Assembly (NCBI GenBank): GCA_964600225.1 | Contig: CAZRIT010000052.1 | Location: forward strand, 1-13,687 | Direction of reading: 5' to 3' | Length of the DNA: 13,687 nucleotides | Source of the DNA: CAZRIT01 sp964600225 | GTDB lineage: Bacteria > Bacillota > Clostridia > Christensenellales > CAG-138 | Shown here: in pieces, positions 1 to 5,974 of the stretch | How positions within the stretch are numbered: position 1 is the first letter of the stretch | Layout of the letters: each line of letters starts with the position of its first letter | The notes under the pieces: model-generated | Told to the model about the DNA's origin: nothing | The model's database searches: none | The model's input: only the letters and a program-made list of their open reading frames with translations | Position numbers and translations under genes: made by a program

Positions 1-1
1 C

Positions 2-46
2 GCCAAGGCGCTGGCCGCGCTCAACGGCGCGGACGTTGGCGCATAG
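2..46 (+). CDS. 3' end of an upstream gene (partial)
   Basis: One forward frame entering from the left edge reads AKALAALNGADVGA and stops at TAG (44-46). The alanine-rich residues and GC-rich third positions fit the coding style of the neighbouring genes. Only 14 codons are visible, so no family or function can be named, and the frame could be accidental. The roughly 115 bases that follow have no clear terminator hairpin. Confidence 0.35.
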   Translation, partial: AKALAALNGADVGA

Positions 47-108
47 GTGTGCTTATGCAACAAAATTGTAAAGATTTTGGTGTAACATGGCAGATGTGCG
101 CGGCTTTG

Positions 109-117
109 TGTTAGAAT
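109..117 (+). promoter_or_regulatory. Extended -10 promoter for the cell-wall enzyme pair
   Basis: TG at 109-110, one base, then TAGAAT at 112-117 forms an extended -10 element (TGnTAtAAT type). No good -35 hexamer lies 16-18 bases upstream, which extended -10 promoters can tolerate. The start point would be near 124, leaving a leader of about 39 bases. A GGAGG Shine-Dalgarno at 147-151 lies 11 bases before the ATG at 163. The rest of 47-162 is AT-richer and holds nothing else recognisable. Confidence 0.4.
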
Positions 118-162
118 AGCCGCATTAGTACGAATGCCATCGACACGGAGGATACGGGACCT

Positions 163-1266
163 ATGAACAATTGCGCCGCGCGCGGCAAACTTTGGATCAT
201 GCTCATGCTGGCTGTGGCCGCAATGCTTCTTTGCGCCTGCGGAAAGGGCGAGGTGTCCGAAGTGGCAGCCGCCAAGCCCAATACAGAGGCTACGCCCGTC
301 GTCATCCGGCTGGATATGGTGGAGGCGCCCGCCACGCCGACCCTGCCGCCCGCCACGTTGACGCCCACGCCCGAGCCGACGCCCACGCCGCTGCCGTTTT
401 CCCACTATGCGCCCACGATCAACATGACCTATGAGGAGCTGGTGGGCGGCACGAGCGATGTCAAGTCGGACGCCAGGACGCTGCTCAAGGATGGCTATCC
501 CGATCCAAACACATACTATATCATCGTGGACTTGCAATGGCAGGTGACGATGATCTACAAGCGTCTGGACGACGGCACCAAGTTCGGCAAGCCCGATTTG
601 GACAACCCCGTGCGCTATATGATCTGCTCCACGGGCAATCCAGACAGGGAGTACGGACACGAAACGACCACGGGCATATTCCAGATCGAGCGCTCGAAAT
701 CCAACTTCTATCAATTTGTCAATCTGGAGGCGGCGCAGTACCTTACCCGTATCCGCAGCCGCACCTATTTTCATTCCGTATTGTATGAGAAGAAGGGCAA
801 CCTCAACACCCTCATGAAGGATTCGTACGACAATCTGGGCAAAAAAGCGTCCCATGCCTGTATTCGGCTAACGGTGCCCGATGCACGGTGGATTTTCTAT
901 AACATTGGCTACGGCACAACGTGCGAAATCCGCATGGGCGACCCGCTGGATACCGAAACGCAGCTCATCCGCGCGCAGCTTGTGCTGCCGCCCTCCAAGG
1001 AGAACGTCAAGCTGAACATCAAGGACATTCCCTGGACGGATAACTGGACGATTGACGACGTGGCGCACGAGCTCAAGTATGTCAGCGAGGCGTTGCCGCT
1101 GCCCGATTTGGGCGAGGGCGACGATGATCTGGCCACCCCCACGCCCGATCCCGCGGCAGGCGGCGGCACCCCGCCGACAATCGATGACGGCGGCGGCAGT
1201 ACGGGCGGTGACAGCGGCGGTACGGGCGGCGATGACGGTCGATCCGACGGCGGCATCTACAGCTGA
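163..1266 (+). CDS. Lipoprotein L,D-transpeptidase (YkuD family)
   Basis: This 367-residue protein is a predicted lipoprotein enzyme that forms or remodels peptidoglycan cross-links outside the membrane. The N-terminus has a hydrophobic stretch (about 10-25) ending in a lipobox-like LCAC, with C26 as the likely lipidated cysteine. A Pro/Thr-rich linker follows (about 55-78), then the catalytic domain (about 115-260). YkuD enzymes use a conserved His upstream of an S/T-H-G-C motif; here H204 and S230-H231-A232-C233-I-R-L are visible, with C233 as the expected nucleophile. The glycine of SHGC is replaced by alanine. The last 45 residues are rich in Pro, Gly and Asp and look disordered, a wall-spanning or low-complexity tail. 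An M23 peptidase gene starts 16 bases downstream with its own Shine-Dalgarno, so the two are probably cotranscribed. The family is clear; the exact substrate (3-3 cross-linking, attachment of proteins, or another role) is not. Confidence 0.85.
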   Translation: MNNCAARGKLWIMLMLAVAAMLLCACGKGEVSEVAAAKPNTEATPVVIRLDMVEAPATPTLPPATLTPTPEPTPTPLPFSHYAPTINMTYEELVGGTSDVKSDARTLLKDGYPDPNTYYIIVDLQWQVTMIYKRLDDGTKFGKPDLDNPVRYMICSTGNPDREYGHETTTGIFQIERSKSNFYQFVNLEAAQYLTRIRSRTYFHSVLYEKKGNLNTLMKDSYDNLGKKASHACIRLTVPDARWIFYNIGYGTTCEIRMGDPLDTETQLIRAQLVLPPSKENVKLNIKDIPWTDNWTIDDVAHELKYVSEALPLPDLGEGDDDLATPTPDPAAGGGTPPTIDDGGGSTGGDSGGTGGDDGRSDGGIYS

Positions 1267-1282
1267 CGGGCGGAAGGTAGGC

Positions 1283-2494
1283 ATGCCGATCAACACTGGA
1301 CGAAAAAGACATATTGTCGTTTTGGCATCGATGCTGCTCGTAGCGGCGGCATCGATGCTTTCTTTTCGCAATGCGCTGGCGGAGGAGACGCCGAGCGATG
1401 CGGCGGCCATGCTGCTTGCCGCCGTGACGGACGCCGAGCCAACGGAAGCCGCACAGGCCAAGCTGGCCGCCGACCGACTGCGTTACGATGGCGGTTACAT
1501 CCTTTCCATGCCCGATTCCGACGGCGTGGTGGCTGCGCCCGATCGGGACAACGTGCCGACAGCGGTAGCCAAAATGATTGCGGCGGGCTTTGACGGCGCG
1601 TCGCTACAAACGCAGGCGCTGTTTGACGGCATAACGCTTTCCGCCTACGGCGACTACGCTGCGCACGCGGAGCGGTTCCAAACGCTGTCGGAACGCATCG
1701 CGATTGCCTGCAGGCAATCGCTTGCCGACGTCATGCCGACGGTGAGCGGCTGGTTTCGGCAGATGGAGCTGCCGATGCTGCCGCCAAACTGGGTGGAGAC
1801 GGCCCCGCACTGGAAGTATGTGGCCGCGTTTTGCCATGCGTTTGGATTGGAGGAAGGGGCCATGCGCATGGTGCGCAGCATGCAGGTGGAGCTGACGCGT
1901 CAGGTGGGCGGCGGTACGGCGCTTACCATCCGCTACCCGTCGATCGAAACCGCCTGTGCCACTGCCGAGCGGGAGCAGCTCATGCAGGCGAGGTTTGCGT
2001 ATGCCTATCTCAACACCGTCTATGACGATGCGGGCAGCCTTTTGGAGCCCACGCGGGATGCCCTGCCCGAATCGGACTTTTCCACGTTGATTCACCCGAC
2101 GCCCGGCGACACCATCAAGGACGGCTGGTACCTGCCGCGTTCCAACGGCACCAGGGTACACATGGGCACCGATATCCGCTCCGTTCCCAGGAAGCGCATC
2201 CACTCCGTCACCGATGGCACGGTGTTGTACATCGGCTACATGGACATCCCGGGATACTATGTGGTGGTGCGCGATCCGTACGGGTATGAGTACCATTACT
2301 ACCATCTCAATGAGAACACAAGGTTTGTGCAGGAGGGCGATACGGTGCGCCAGGGCGATGTGATCGGCCGCGTCGGCAACACGGGAAACAGCGCCGCGTA
2401 CCACCTGCACCTTGCCATCATTTCCCCCGACGGGCGGTATCTCAACCCGTACAATCTGTTCCGCGATGCGGGCATCGGGCCGATTCTTTCATAA
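1283..2494 (+). CDS. Secreted M23 (LytM-type) metallopeptidase
   Basis: This 403-residue exported zinc endopeptidase likely cuts peptidoglycan stem peptides or cross-bridges. The start at 1283 is chosen because GGAAGG (1272-1277) lies 5 bases upstream and the protein then opens with a signal peptide: basic GRKRH, a hydrophobic core, and an ALA-EE cleavage site near residue 33. The open frame extends further upstream, but that part overlaps the transpeptidase gene and is Arg/Pro-rich shadow. The M23 domain fills about 275-395. Zinc ligands H293 and D297 (HMGTD) and H376 are present, with catalytic-type H341 (YYHLNE) and H374 (YHLHLAI). The middle (about 40-270) matches no family I recognise and may position the enzyme. 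The two-gene set suggests paired opening and re-linking of the wall, perhaps in growth or sporulation; that role is inferred. Confidence 0.88.
   Translation: MPINTGRKRHIVVLASMLLVAAASMLSFRNALAEETPSDAAAMLLAAVTDAEPTEAAQAKLAADRLRYDGGYILSMPDSDGVVAAPDRDNVPTAVAKMIAAGFDGASLQTQALFDGITLSAYGDYAAHAERFQTLSERIAIACRQSLADVMPTVSGWFRQMELPMLPPNWVETAPHWKYVAAFCHAFGLEEGAMRMVRSMQVELTRQVGGGTALTIRYPSIETACATAEREQLMQARFAYAYLNTVYDDAGSLLEPTRDALPESDFSTLIHPTPGDTIKDGWYLPRSNGTRVHMGTDIRSVPRKRIHSVTDGTVLYIGYMDIPGYYVVVRDPYGYEYHYYHLNENTRFVQEGDTVRQGDVIGRVGNTGNSAAYHLHLAIISPDGRYLNPYNLFRDAGIGPILS
1324..1359 (+). repeat. 12-bp direct repeat in the signal-peptide region
   Basis: GGCATCGATGCT occurs at 1324-1335 and again, in the same reading frame, at 1348-1359, a 24-base (8-codon) offset. 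It encodes the repeated ASML in the hydrophobic core of the M23 protein's signal peptide. It may be a relic of slippage or just codon coincidence. Confidence 0.6.
1700..1721. repeat. 22-bp perfect palindrome inside the M23 gene
   Basis: The half-site GCGATTGCCTG (1700-1710) is followed directly by its exact reverse complement (1711-1721), centred on CTGCAG. The symmetry ends there, since C1699 and T1722 do not pair. It encodes part of an ordinary-looking helix in the unassigned middle domain. Read as DNA it could be a protein-binding site; read as RNA a zero-loop hairpin is less favourable. Confidence 0.7.
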
Positions 2495-2535
2495 GCACGG
2501 TGTGCAAACCGTGGTGCGGGTTGCATGGCGCGCTT

Positions 2536-2565
2536 CAGCGCCGCATTGCCGCGGCGTTGTTTTTT
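2536..2565 (+). terminator. Rho-independent terminator after the M23 gene
   Basis: A nine-pair stem (2536-2544 with 2551-2559, one G-T pair) closes a six-base loop, ATTGCC, and runs into six Ts (2560-2565). A smaller upstream hairpin, CACGGT-loop-ACCGTG (2496-2513), directly follows the stop codon. Together they close the two-gene cell-wall unit before the rsmD promoter. Confidence 0.85.
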
Positions 2566-2580
2566 GGACAGATTTGCCCC

Positions 2581-2609
2581 TTGTGTCCCAAAGATGCGAA
2601 TGGTATAAT
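2581..2609 (+). promoter_or_regulatory. Sigma-A promoter for rsmD-coaD
   Basis: A perfect -10 TATAAT (2604-2609) is preceded by TGG, making an extended -10. A weak -35, TTGTGT (2581-2586), sits 17 bases upstream. The start point would be near 2616, giving a leader of about 32 bases with GGAGG at 2637-2641. It lies just downstream of the preceding terminator, so the three-gene unit has its own promoter. Confidence 0.75.
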
Positions 2610-2647
2610 ACAAATACTTGTGGGACTTTGCCCATTGGAGGCGAAAG

Positions 2648-3205
2648 ATGCGGATCATTGCCGGGACGGCCCGCGGCAGGCGCTTTGATGCGCCGACAGG
2701 CATGGATACGCGTCCCACGCTGGCGCGCGTAAAGGAATCGGTCTTTGGCATGTTGCAGTTCGATGTGCCCGAAAGCCGCGTGCTGGATCTGTTTTCGGGT
2801 TCGGGCAACCTGGGGCTGGAGGCGGCTTCGCGCGGGGCGCAAGCGGTTGTTTGTAACGATAAATCCCCTGTCTGCGCCAGACAGATTGCCCGCAATGCGG
2901 AACTGTTGAAACTGGCGGATACGGTGACGGTGATGCAGTGCGATTACAACGACTGCATTGATCGGCTCAAGCGCGAGGGCCGCGCGTTCGATCTGGCGTT
3001 TCTGGATGCGCCGTATGCCGACGGCACCGCACAAAAAGCGGCCGAACGGCTCCTTTCGGAGGGGCTGATTGCGCCGGGCGGGCGCGTCATTTTGGAGCAT
3101 GCAACCACTTTGCCGCCCGATACGTCCCATATGGCGGGCACCGTCGTGACCTCGCGCAGGTATGGCGAATGTGCCGTGACCATCATACAAAAGGAGAACG
3201 CATGA
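2648..3205 (+). CDS. rsmD: 16S rRNA (guanine-966-N2) methyltransferase RsmD
   Basis: This 185-residue enzyme would transfer a methyl group from S-adenosylmethionine to N2 of G966 in 16S rRNA during small-subunit assembly. The ATG at 2648 has GGAGG six bases upstream and gives the family opening MRIIAGTARGRRF; upstream in-frame codons are ignored. TRPT (21-24) and the SAM-binding VLDLFSGSGNLGLEA (45-59) are typical. The catalytic (D/N)PPY motif appears as D120-A121-P122-Y123, with Ala in place of the first Pro. The stop overlaps the coaD start in an ATGA, which implies translational coupling. The rsmD-coaD pair (ylbH-ylbI in Bacillus) is widely conserved, which supports both calls. Confidence 0.93.
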   Translation: MRIIAGTARGRRFDAPTGMDTRPTLARVKESVFGMLQFDVPESRVLDLFSGSGNLGLEAASRGAQAVVCNDKSPVCARQIARNAELLKLADTVTVMQCDYNDCIDRLKREGRAFDLAFLDAPYADGTAQKAAERLLSEGLIAPGGRVILEHATTLPPDTSHMAGTVVTSRRYGECAVTIIQKENA

Positions 3206-3690
3206 GAATCGGCGTCTACCCGGGCAGCTTCGACCCGTTCACCATCGGCCATCACGACGTGCTCAAGGGCGCGCTGCGCATGTTCGATTTGGTATATGTC
3301 AGCGTCCTGCGCAACTCCTCCAAGACGCCCGTGTTTTCTACGCAGGAGCGGGTGGATATGATCCGTCGGATGGTGGAGGACGAGGGCTGGGAGAACGTCC
3401 GCGTCGCGGCGTTTGACGGGCTGCTGGTGGAGCATGCCAGGGAGATTGGCGCGGGCCATATCATCCGCGGCCTGCGCGCCATTACGGATTTTGAGTACGA
3501 GTTCCAGATTGCTTCGATGAATAAGCTGCTGGAGCCCGAGGTACAGACGGTTTACTTCATGGCCAGTCCCGAGCACTCGTTTTTGAGTTCCAGCATCATT
3601 CGTGAAGTTGGTTCCATGGGTGGCAATATTCGGGGCCTTGTGCCCGATAGCATCTATAATTTCATTGCAGAAAGGCTTAAAAGATCATGA
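3202..3690 (+). CDS. coaD: Phosphopantetheine adenylyltransferase
   Basis: This 162-residue cytosolic enzyme catalyses the fourth step of coenzyme A synthesis: 4'-phosphopantetheine plus ATP gives dephospho-CoA plus pyrophosphate. The start at 3202 follows AAGGAG (3191-3196) and gives the standard N-terminus MRIGVYPGSFDPFTIGH, with the nucleotide-binding T-I-G-H at 14-17. Other family signatures are IRGLRAITDFEYEFQIA and the KMSKS-like LSSSIIRE near residues 130-137. Length is normal (about 160). It overlaps rsmD by 4 bases and the next gene by 4 bases, so all three are tightly coupled. I see no missing residue. Confidence 0.96.
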   Translation: MRIGVYPGSFDPFTIGHHDVLKGALRMFDLVYVSVLRNSSKTPVFSTQERVDMIRRMVEDEGWENVRVAAFDGLLVEHAREIGAGHIIRGLRAITDFEYEFQIASMNKLLEPEVQTVYFMASPEHSFLSSSIIREVGSMGGNIRGLVPDSIYNFIAERLKRS

Positions 3691-4763
3691 GCAACGCACA
3701 AACGATGAAGATCTTCAGCATCATCAACCGCATGAAGCTGGAATTGGAGGATAGCCCCAAAACCAAGTTTGGCACGCCGAACAAGCGGCTTGTGGAAATC
3801 GATGTGATATTGGACCTGTTGGAGGATCTGAAGGTTGTGATTCCCGAGGATATCCGCCGCGCAACGGGTATCATTGCCGAGGCGGAGAACACCATCCGCG
3901 ACGCCAAGGAGACGGCGGTGGAGATCGTGGACGCCGCGCATCAGGAGGCAGAGGCCATTACCCAGCAGGCGCAGGCCAATGCCGACAACCTGGTGGAGCA
4001 GGCGAACGTGGAGTTTGAATCCCGCGTCAACGAATCGGAAGTATATAAAGAAGCGTTCACCCGCGCCAGCGCCGTTTCGGGCGAGGCGGAGGAGAACGCC
4101 AACGCCATTTACAACGGCGCGCGCAAGTATGCCGACGATATTTTGTCCGATCTGCAGCGGTACTTAAACGATTACCATCAAATGATCGAGAATAACCGCA
4201 GGGAGCTGGGGGTCAGCGAGGAACAGGCACAGCCCATCCCCGCGCCCGCGCCGATGCCGCAGCAGGCCATGCAGCCTGTGCAGCAGCCCGCGTCCGTCCA
4301 GCAGCGGCCCGTGCAGCAGCGGCCCGTACAACAGGGCGCGCCGATGCAGCAGCGCCCCGCGCAGCCGCCCGTCAATCAGGGTGCGCCCATGCAGCGCCCG
4401 CCGCAGCAGGCACAGCGTCCCATGCCGCCGCAGCAGGCGGCCCGCCCGCAGGATATGCGGCACGCGGTGGAGGAGGATCCCATGGCCACGCGCCAGTTCC
4501 GTCGCCCCGCGCCGCCCGTCGGCCGCCCGCTCGAGGAGGAGGAAGCCCCCCGCAAGCGCGCGCCCCGCGAGGAGGAGCAGCCCAAGAAGAAAGGGTTCTT
4601 CCAGCGCCTGTTGGATACGGATGACGATGAGGAGTTCGATTCCGACGAGGATGAGGATTGGGGCAAGCCGGCCGAGCGCAAGGCCAAGCCCGAAAAGAAG
4701 CCGCGCAAGCGCCTCATCGAGTTCATCGAGGAGGATGACGACGAAGAGGAAGAGGATTATTGA
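3687..4763 (+). CDS. Coiled-coil protein with disordered charged tail (downstream of coaD)
   Basis: This 358-residue protein has no enzymatic motif I recognise. Residues about 1-60 form a conserved-looking head (LVEIDVILDLLEDLKVVIPEDI). Residues about 60-170 are an Ala/Glu/Gln-rich coiled coil, similar in style to DivIVA-like or ATPase stalk subunits and to proteins often annotated 'ATPase' beside coaD in Clostridia. Residues about 180-260 are Pro/Gln/Met-rich with VQQRP repeats. The last 90 alternate basic clusters (KKKGFFQRLL, KKPRKR) with acidic runs (DDDEE, EEDDDEEEE). There is no signal peptide or membrane helix, so it is probably cytosolic or peripheral. The start overlaps the coaD stop in an ATGA; only a weak AAAGG lies 11 bases upstream, so translation is probably coupled. 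A scaffold role is a guess from composition. Confidence 0.8.
   Translation: MSNAQTMKIFSIINRMKLELEDSPKTKFGTPNKRLVEIDVILDLLEDLKVVIPEDIRRATGIIAEAENTIRDAKETAVEIVDAAHQEAEAITQQAQANADNLVEQANVEFESRVNESEVYKEAFTRASAVSGEAEENANAIYNGARKYADDILSDLQRYLNDYHQMIENNRRELGVSEEQAQPIPAPAPMPQQAMQPVQQPASVQQRPVQQRPVQQGAPMQQRPAQPPVNQGAPMQRPPQQAQRPMPPQQAARPQDMRHAVEEDPMATRQFRRPAPPVGRPLEEEEAPRKRAPREEEQPKKKGFFQRLLDTDDDEEFDSDEDEDWGKPAERKAKPEKKPRKRLIEFIEEDDDEEEEDY
4296..4340 (+). repeat. 15-bp tandem repeat encoding VQQRP
   Basis: Two near-identical 15-base units (4296-4310 and 4311-4325, one mismatch) are followed by a degenerate third (4326-4340). They encode VQQRP-VQQRP-VQQGA in the Pro/Gln-rich linker of the coiled-coil protein. 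The unit keeps the frame, so copy-number change by slippage would be tolerated. Confidence 0.7.
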
Positions 4764-5788
4764 TTTGGTTTTGATTCTGCCCGGGCCGCGCACCCGGGCT
4801 TTTTCATAACCAGCGACAGCAAATACACGGCGACCAGCCCCAGCACGCACGACCATGTAAGCGCCAGCCCGAACAGGCCGTTGGACAGATACCGTTCGGC
4901 CCGATCGGCCCAGGCGGGCGCCGCTTCGGATACAAACAACGGCGTGAGCAGGTAGGCGATCACCATGGACGCAAGGCCCAGTAAAAGCTTTTGGCACAGA
5001 TATTTGCCCACATCTGGCAGGTCGGTTACGATCATGGCCTGCGCGCATATGCAAGCGCCCCCGAACGAAACAAAAAACGCCGTCAGCGCATAGGCCGCGC
5101 GAACGGACAGGCGGAGCGACGGCACGGCCGCGCAGCCCGTGGTCAGTTCGGCCAGCCCCGTGACGATGGCTGTAAGCAGCGGCTGCTTGGGAAACAGCAG
5201 CGCGGTTGCCAGCTTGGAAAGCACATAGAAGAATACAATGCACCCGCCGATGCGCAGCATGGCAAGCATGCCCTCCCCGATATCGGTCATGGCGTTGCCC
5301 GCGGGTGCGGCGCAGGGCTTTGCGGGCGCGGCGGCGGAGGCGGATTTGCTGCGGCAAAGACCCTGTATCATGAGCCCGACGCATGCGCTGCCGTAGTGCG
5401 CAATCGCCAGCGGCAGAAATCCCGCGGGGGTTTGGAACAGGCCGATGCACACCACGCCCATCAAAAACATGGGGCTGCAGAGGTTGCAAAAGCCAGCCAT
5501 GTCAGCGCAGTCCATTATGCCGCACAGCCGTGCGCCCGTCGGGTAGCCGCCCAGCGCGCCCAGCAGCAGACAGATCCACGCGGGGCGCTTGACGATTGCC
5601 TGCATGCGTTCCAGCACGCCGAATCGAAACAAAAGCGATACGAGCACATAGAATGGAAACAGCGTTGGCAGCACGCGGTTTTGCCAGAGTGCGAGCGCTT
5701 CCTGCGCGGCACGGATTGCGTCGCTTGCCGACAGCAGCAGCAGGATGCAAAACCCGATGCACAGGGCGGCGGACAGTCGTTTCAGCAT
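4757..5788 (-). CDS. ylbJ: YlbJ-like sporulation integral membrane protein
   Basis: This is a 343-residue polytopic membrane protein of the nucleoside-recognition/Gate type. The start at 5788 is preferred because GGAGG (5793-5797 on this strand) lies 4 bases upstream and the protein then begins MLKRL before a membrane helix. About eight hydrophobic segments are visible. Signatures matching YlbJ are WQNRVLPTLFPFYVL (35-49), GGYPTGA (80-86), NLCSPMFLMGVV (102-113) and a later SFGGACICAQAM. In Bacillus, YlbJ belongs to the mother-cell sporulation regulon and is needed for heat-resistant spores; its transported substrate is unknown. At 343 residues it is shorter than the Bacillus protein (about 400). 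Its 3' end overlaps the convergent coiled-coil gene by 7 bases and contains that operon's terminator. Gene order (after coaD, next to ylbK) supports the call. Confidence 0.82.
   Translation of the reverse strand: MLKRLSAALCIGFCILLLLSASDAIRAAQEALALWQNRVLPTLFPFYVLVSLLFRFGVLERMQAIVKRPAWICLLLGALGGYPTGARLCGIMDCADMAGFCNLCSPMFLMGVVCIGLFQTPAGFLPLAIAHYGSACVGLMIQGLCRSKSASAAAPAKPCAAPAGNAMTDIGEGMLAMLRIGGCIVFFYVLSKLATALLFPKQPLLTAIVTGLAELTTGCAAVPSLRLSVRAAYALTAFFVSFGGACICAQAMIVTDLPDVGKYLCQKLLLGLASMVIAYLLTPLFVSEAAPAWADRAERYLSNGLFGLALTWSCVLGLVAVYLLSLVMKKPGCAARAESKPNQ
4779..4804 (+). terminator. Rho-independent terminator of the rsmD-coaD unit
   Basis: A seven-pair perfect stem, GCCCGGG (4779-4785) with CCCGGGC (4793-4799), encloses a seven-base loop and leads into TTTTT (4800-4804). 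It lies 16 bases after the stop of the coiled-coil gene and inside the last codons of ylbJ on the other strand. Confidence 0.88.
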
Positions 5789-5822
5789 GTATCCTCCAAA
5801 CGCTTGCGGTATTCTGCCCCGA

Positions 5823-5850
5823 AGGATATGACAGATAACCATGAATATGC
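5823..5850 (-). promoter_or_regulatory. Possible sigma-E-like promoter for ylbJ
   Basis: On the minus strand GCATATT (5844-5850 in plus coordinates) fits the sporulation sigma-E -35 pattern KMATATT at all seven positions. After 13 bases comes CATATCCT (5823-5830), which shares CATA and the final T with the -10 pattern CATACAnT. The start point would fall near 5816, about 28 bases before the ylbJ ATG. No convincing sigma-A promoter for ylbJ was found. The match is suggestive, because ylbJ is under sigma-E in Bacillus, but AT-rich DNA can give such hits. Confidence 0.4.
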
Positions 5851-5856
5851 TATAAT
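5828..5856 (+). promoter_or_regulatory. Sigma-A promoter for ylbK
   Basis: ATGACA (5828-5833, five of six to TTGACA), a 17-base spacer and TGC-TATAAT (-10 at 5851-5856, extended) make the best vegetative promoter in the window. Transcription would start near 5863 and leave a leader of about 110 bases before ylbK. It overlaps the proposed ylbJ promoter on the other strand. Confidence 0.78.
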
Positions 5857-5870
5857 ATGCAACGCATATT
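5844..5870. repeat. Three AATATGC heptamers at 10-bp spacing
   Basis: AATATGC occurs at 5844-5850 and 5854-5860, and its reverse complement GCATATT at 5864-5870, each start exactly 10 bp apart. The last two form a perfect 7-bp inverted repeat with a 3-bp centre. The set covers the -10 box and start site of the ylbK promoter, where a repressor would act, and the first copy doubles as the proposed ylbJ -35. Confidence 0.55.
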
Positions 5871-5974
5871 TCAGGCGATCAACCGCTGCGCCCGCGTTGG
5901 CGGACGCAAGGCGGCCCGAGATATGCCATACTACAACATAATGCGTTGATTGATCGGATATGCGGAGGGTTTTT
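5863..5974 (+). other. Untranslated leader of ylbK with a GC-rich hairpin
   Basis: The predicted leader of about 110 bases contains a hairpin at 5888-5907 (eight positions, one C-A mismatch, GTTG loop). The flanking heptamers CGATCAA (5876-5882) and TTGATCG (5950-5956) could also pair and enclose it. No U-run follows the hairpin. I do not recognise a known riboswitch class. Confidence 0.35.

Noticed and set aside
4164..5489. Minus-strand frame of 441 codons spanning the coiled-coil gene and ylbJ.
   Set aside because: It overlaps two supported genes out of frame; composition is Arg/Gly/Leu-rich low complexity with no domain or ribosome site.
5871..5930. Resemblance of the ylbK leader to a GEMM-I cyclic-di-GMP riboswitch (GGACGCAA near 5902-5909).
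   Set aside because: The ACGCAA-like string is present, but the GGGCAAACC part and the GUAGCCGGGUU-like 3' half are not, and the hairpin loop is not GAAA.
5923..5949. Short upstream ORF (8 codons plus stop, starting ATG CCA TAC) before ylbK.
   Set aside because: There is no Shine-Dalgarno in front of it and it has no arrest-peptide features; such short frames occur by chance.
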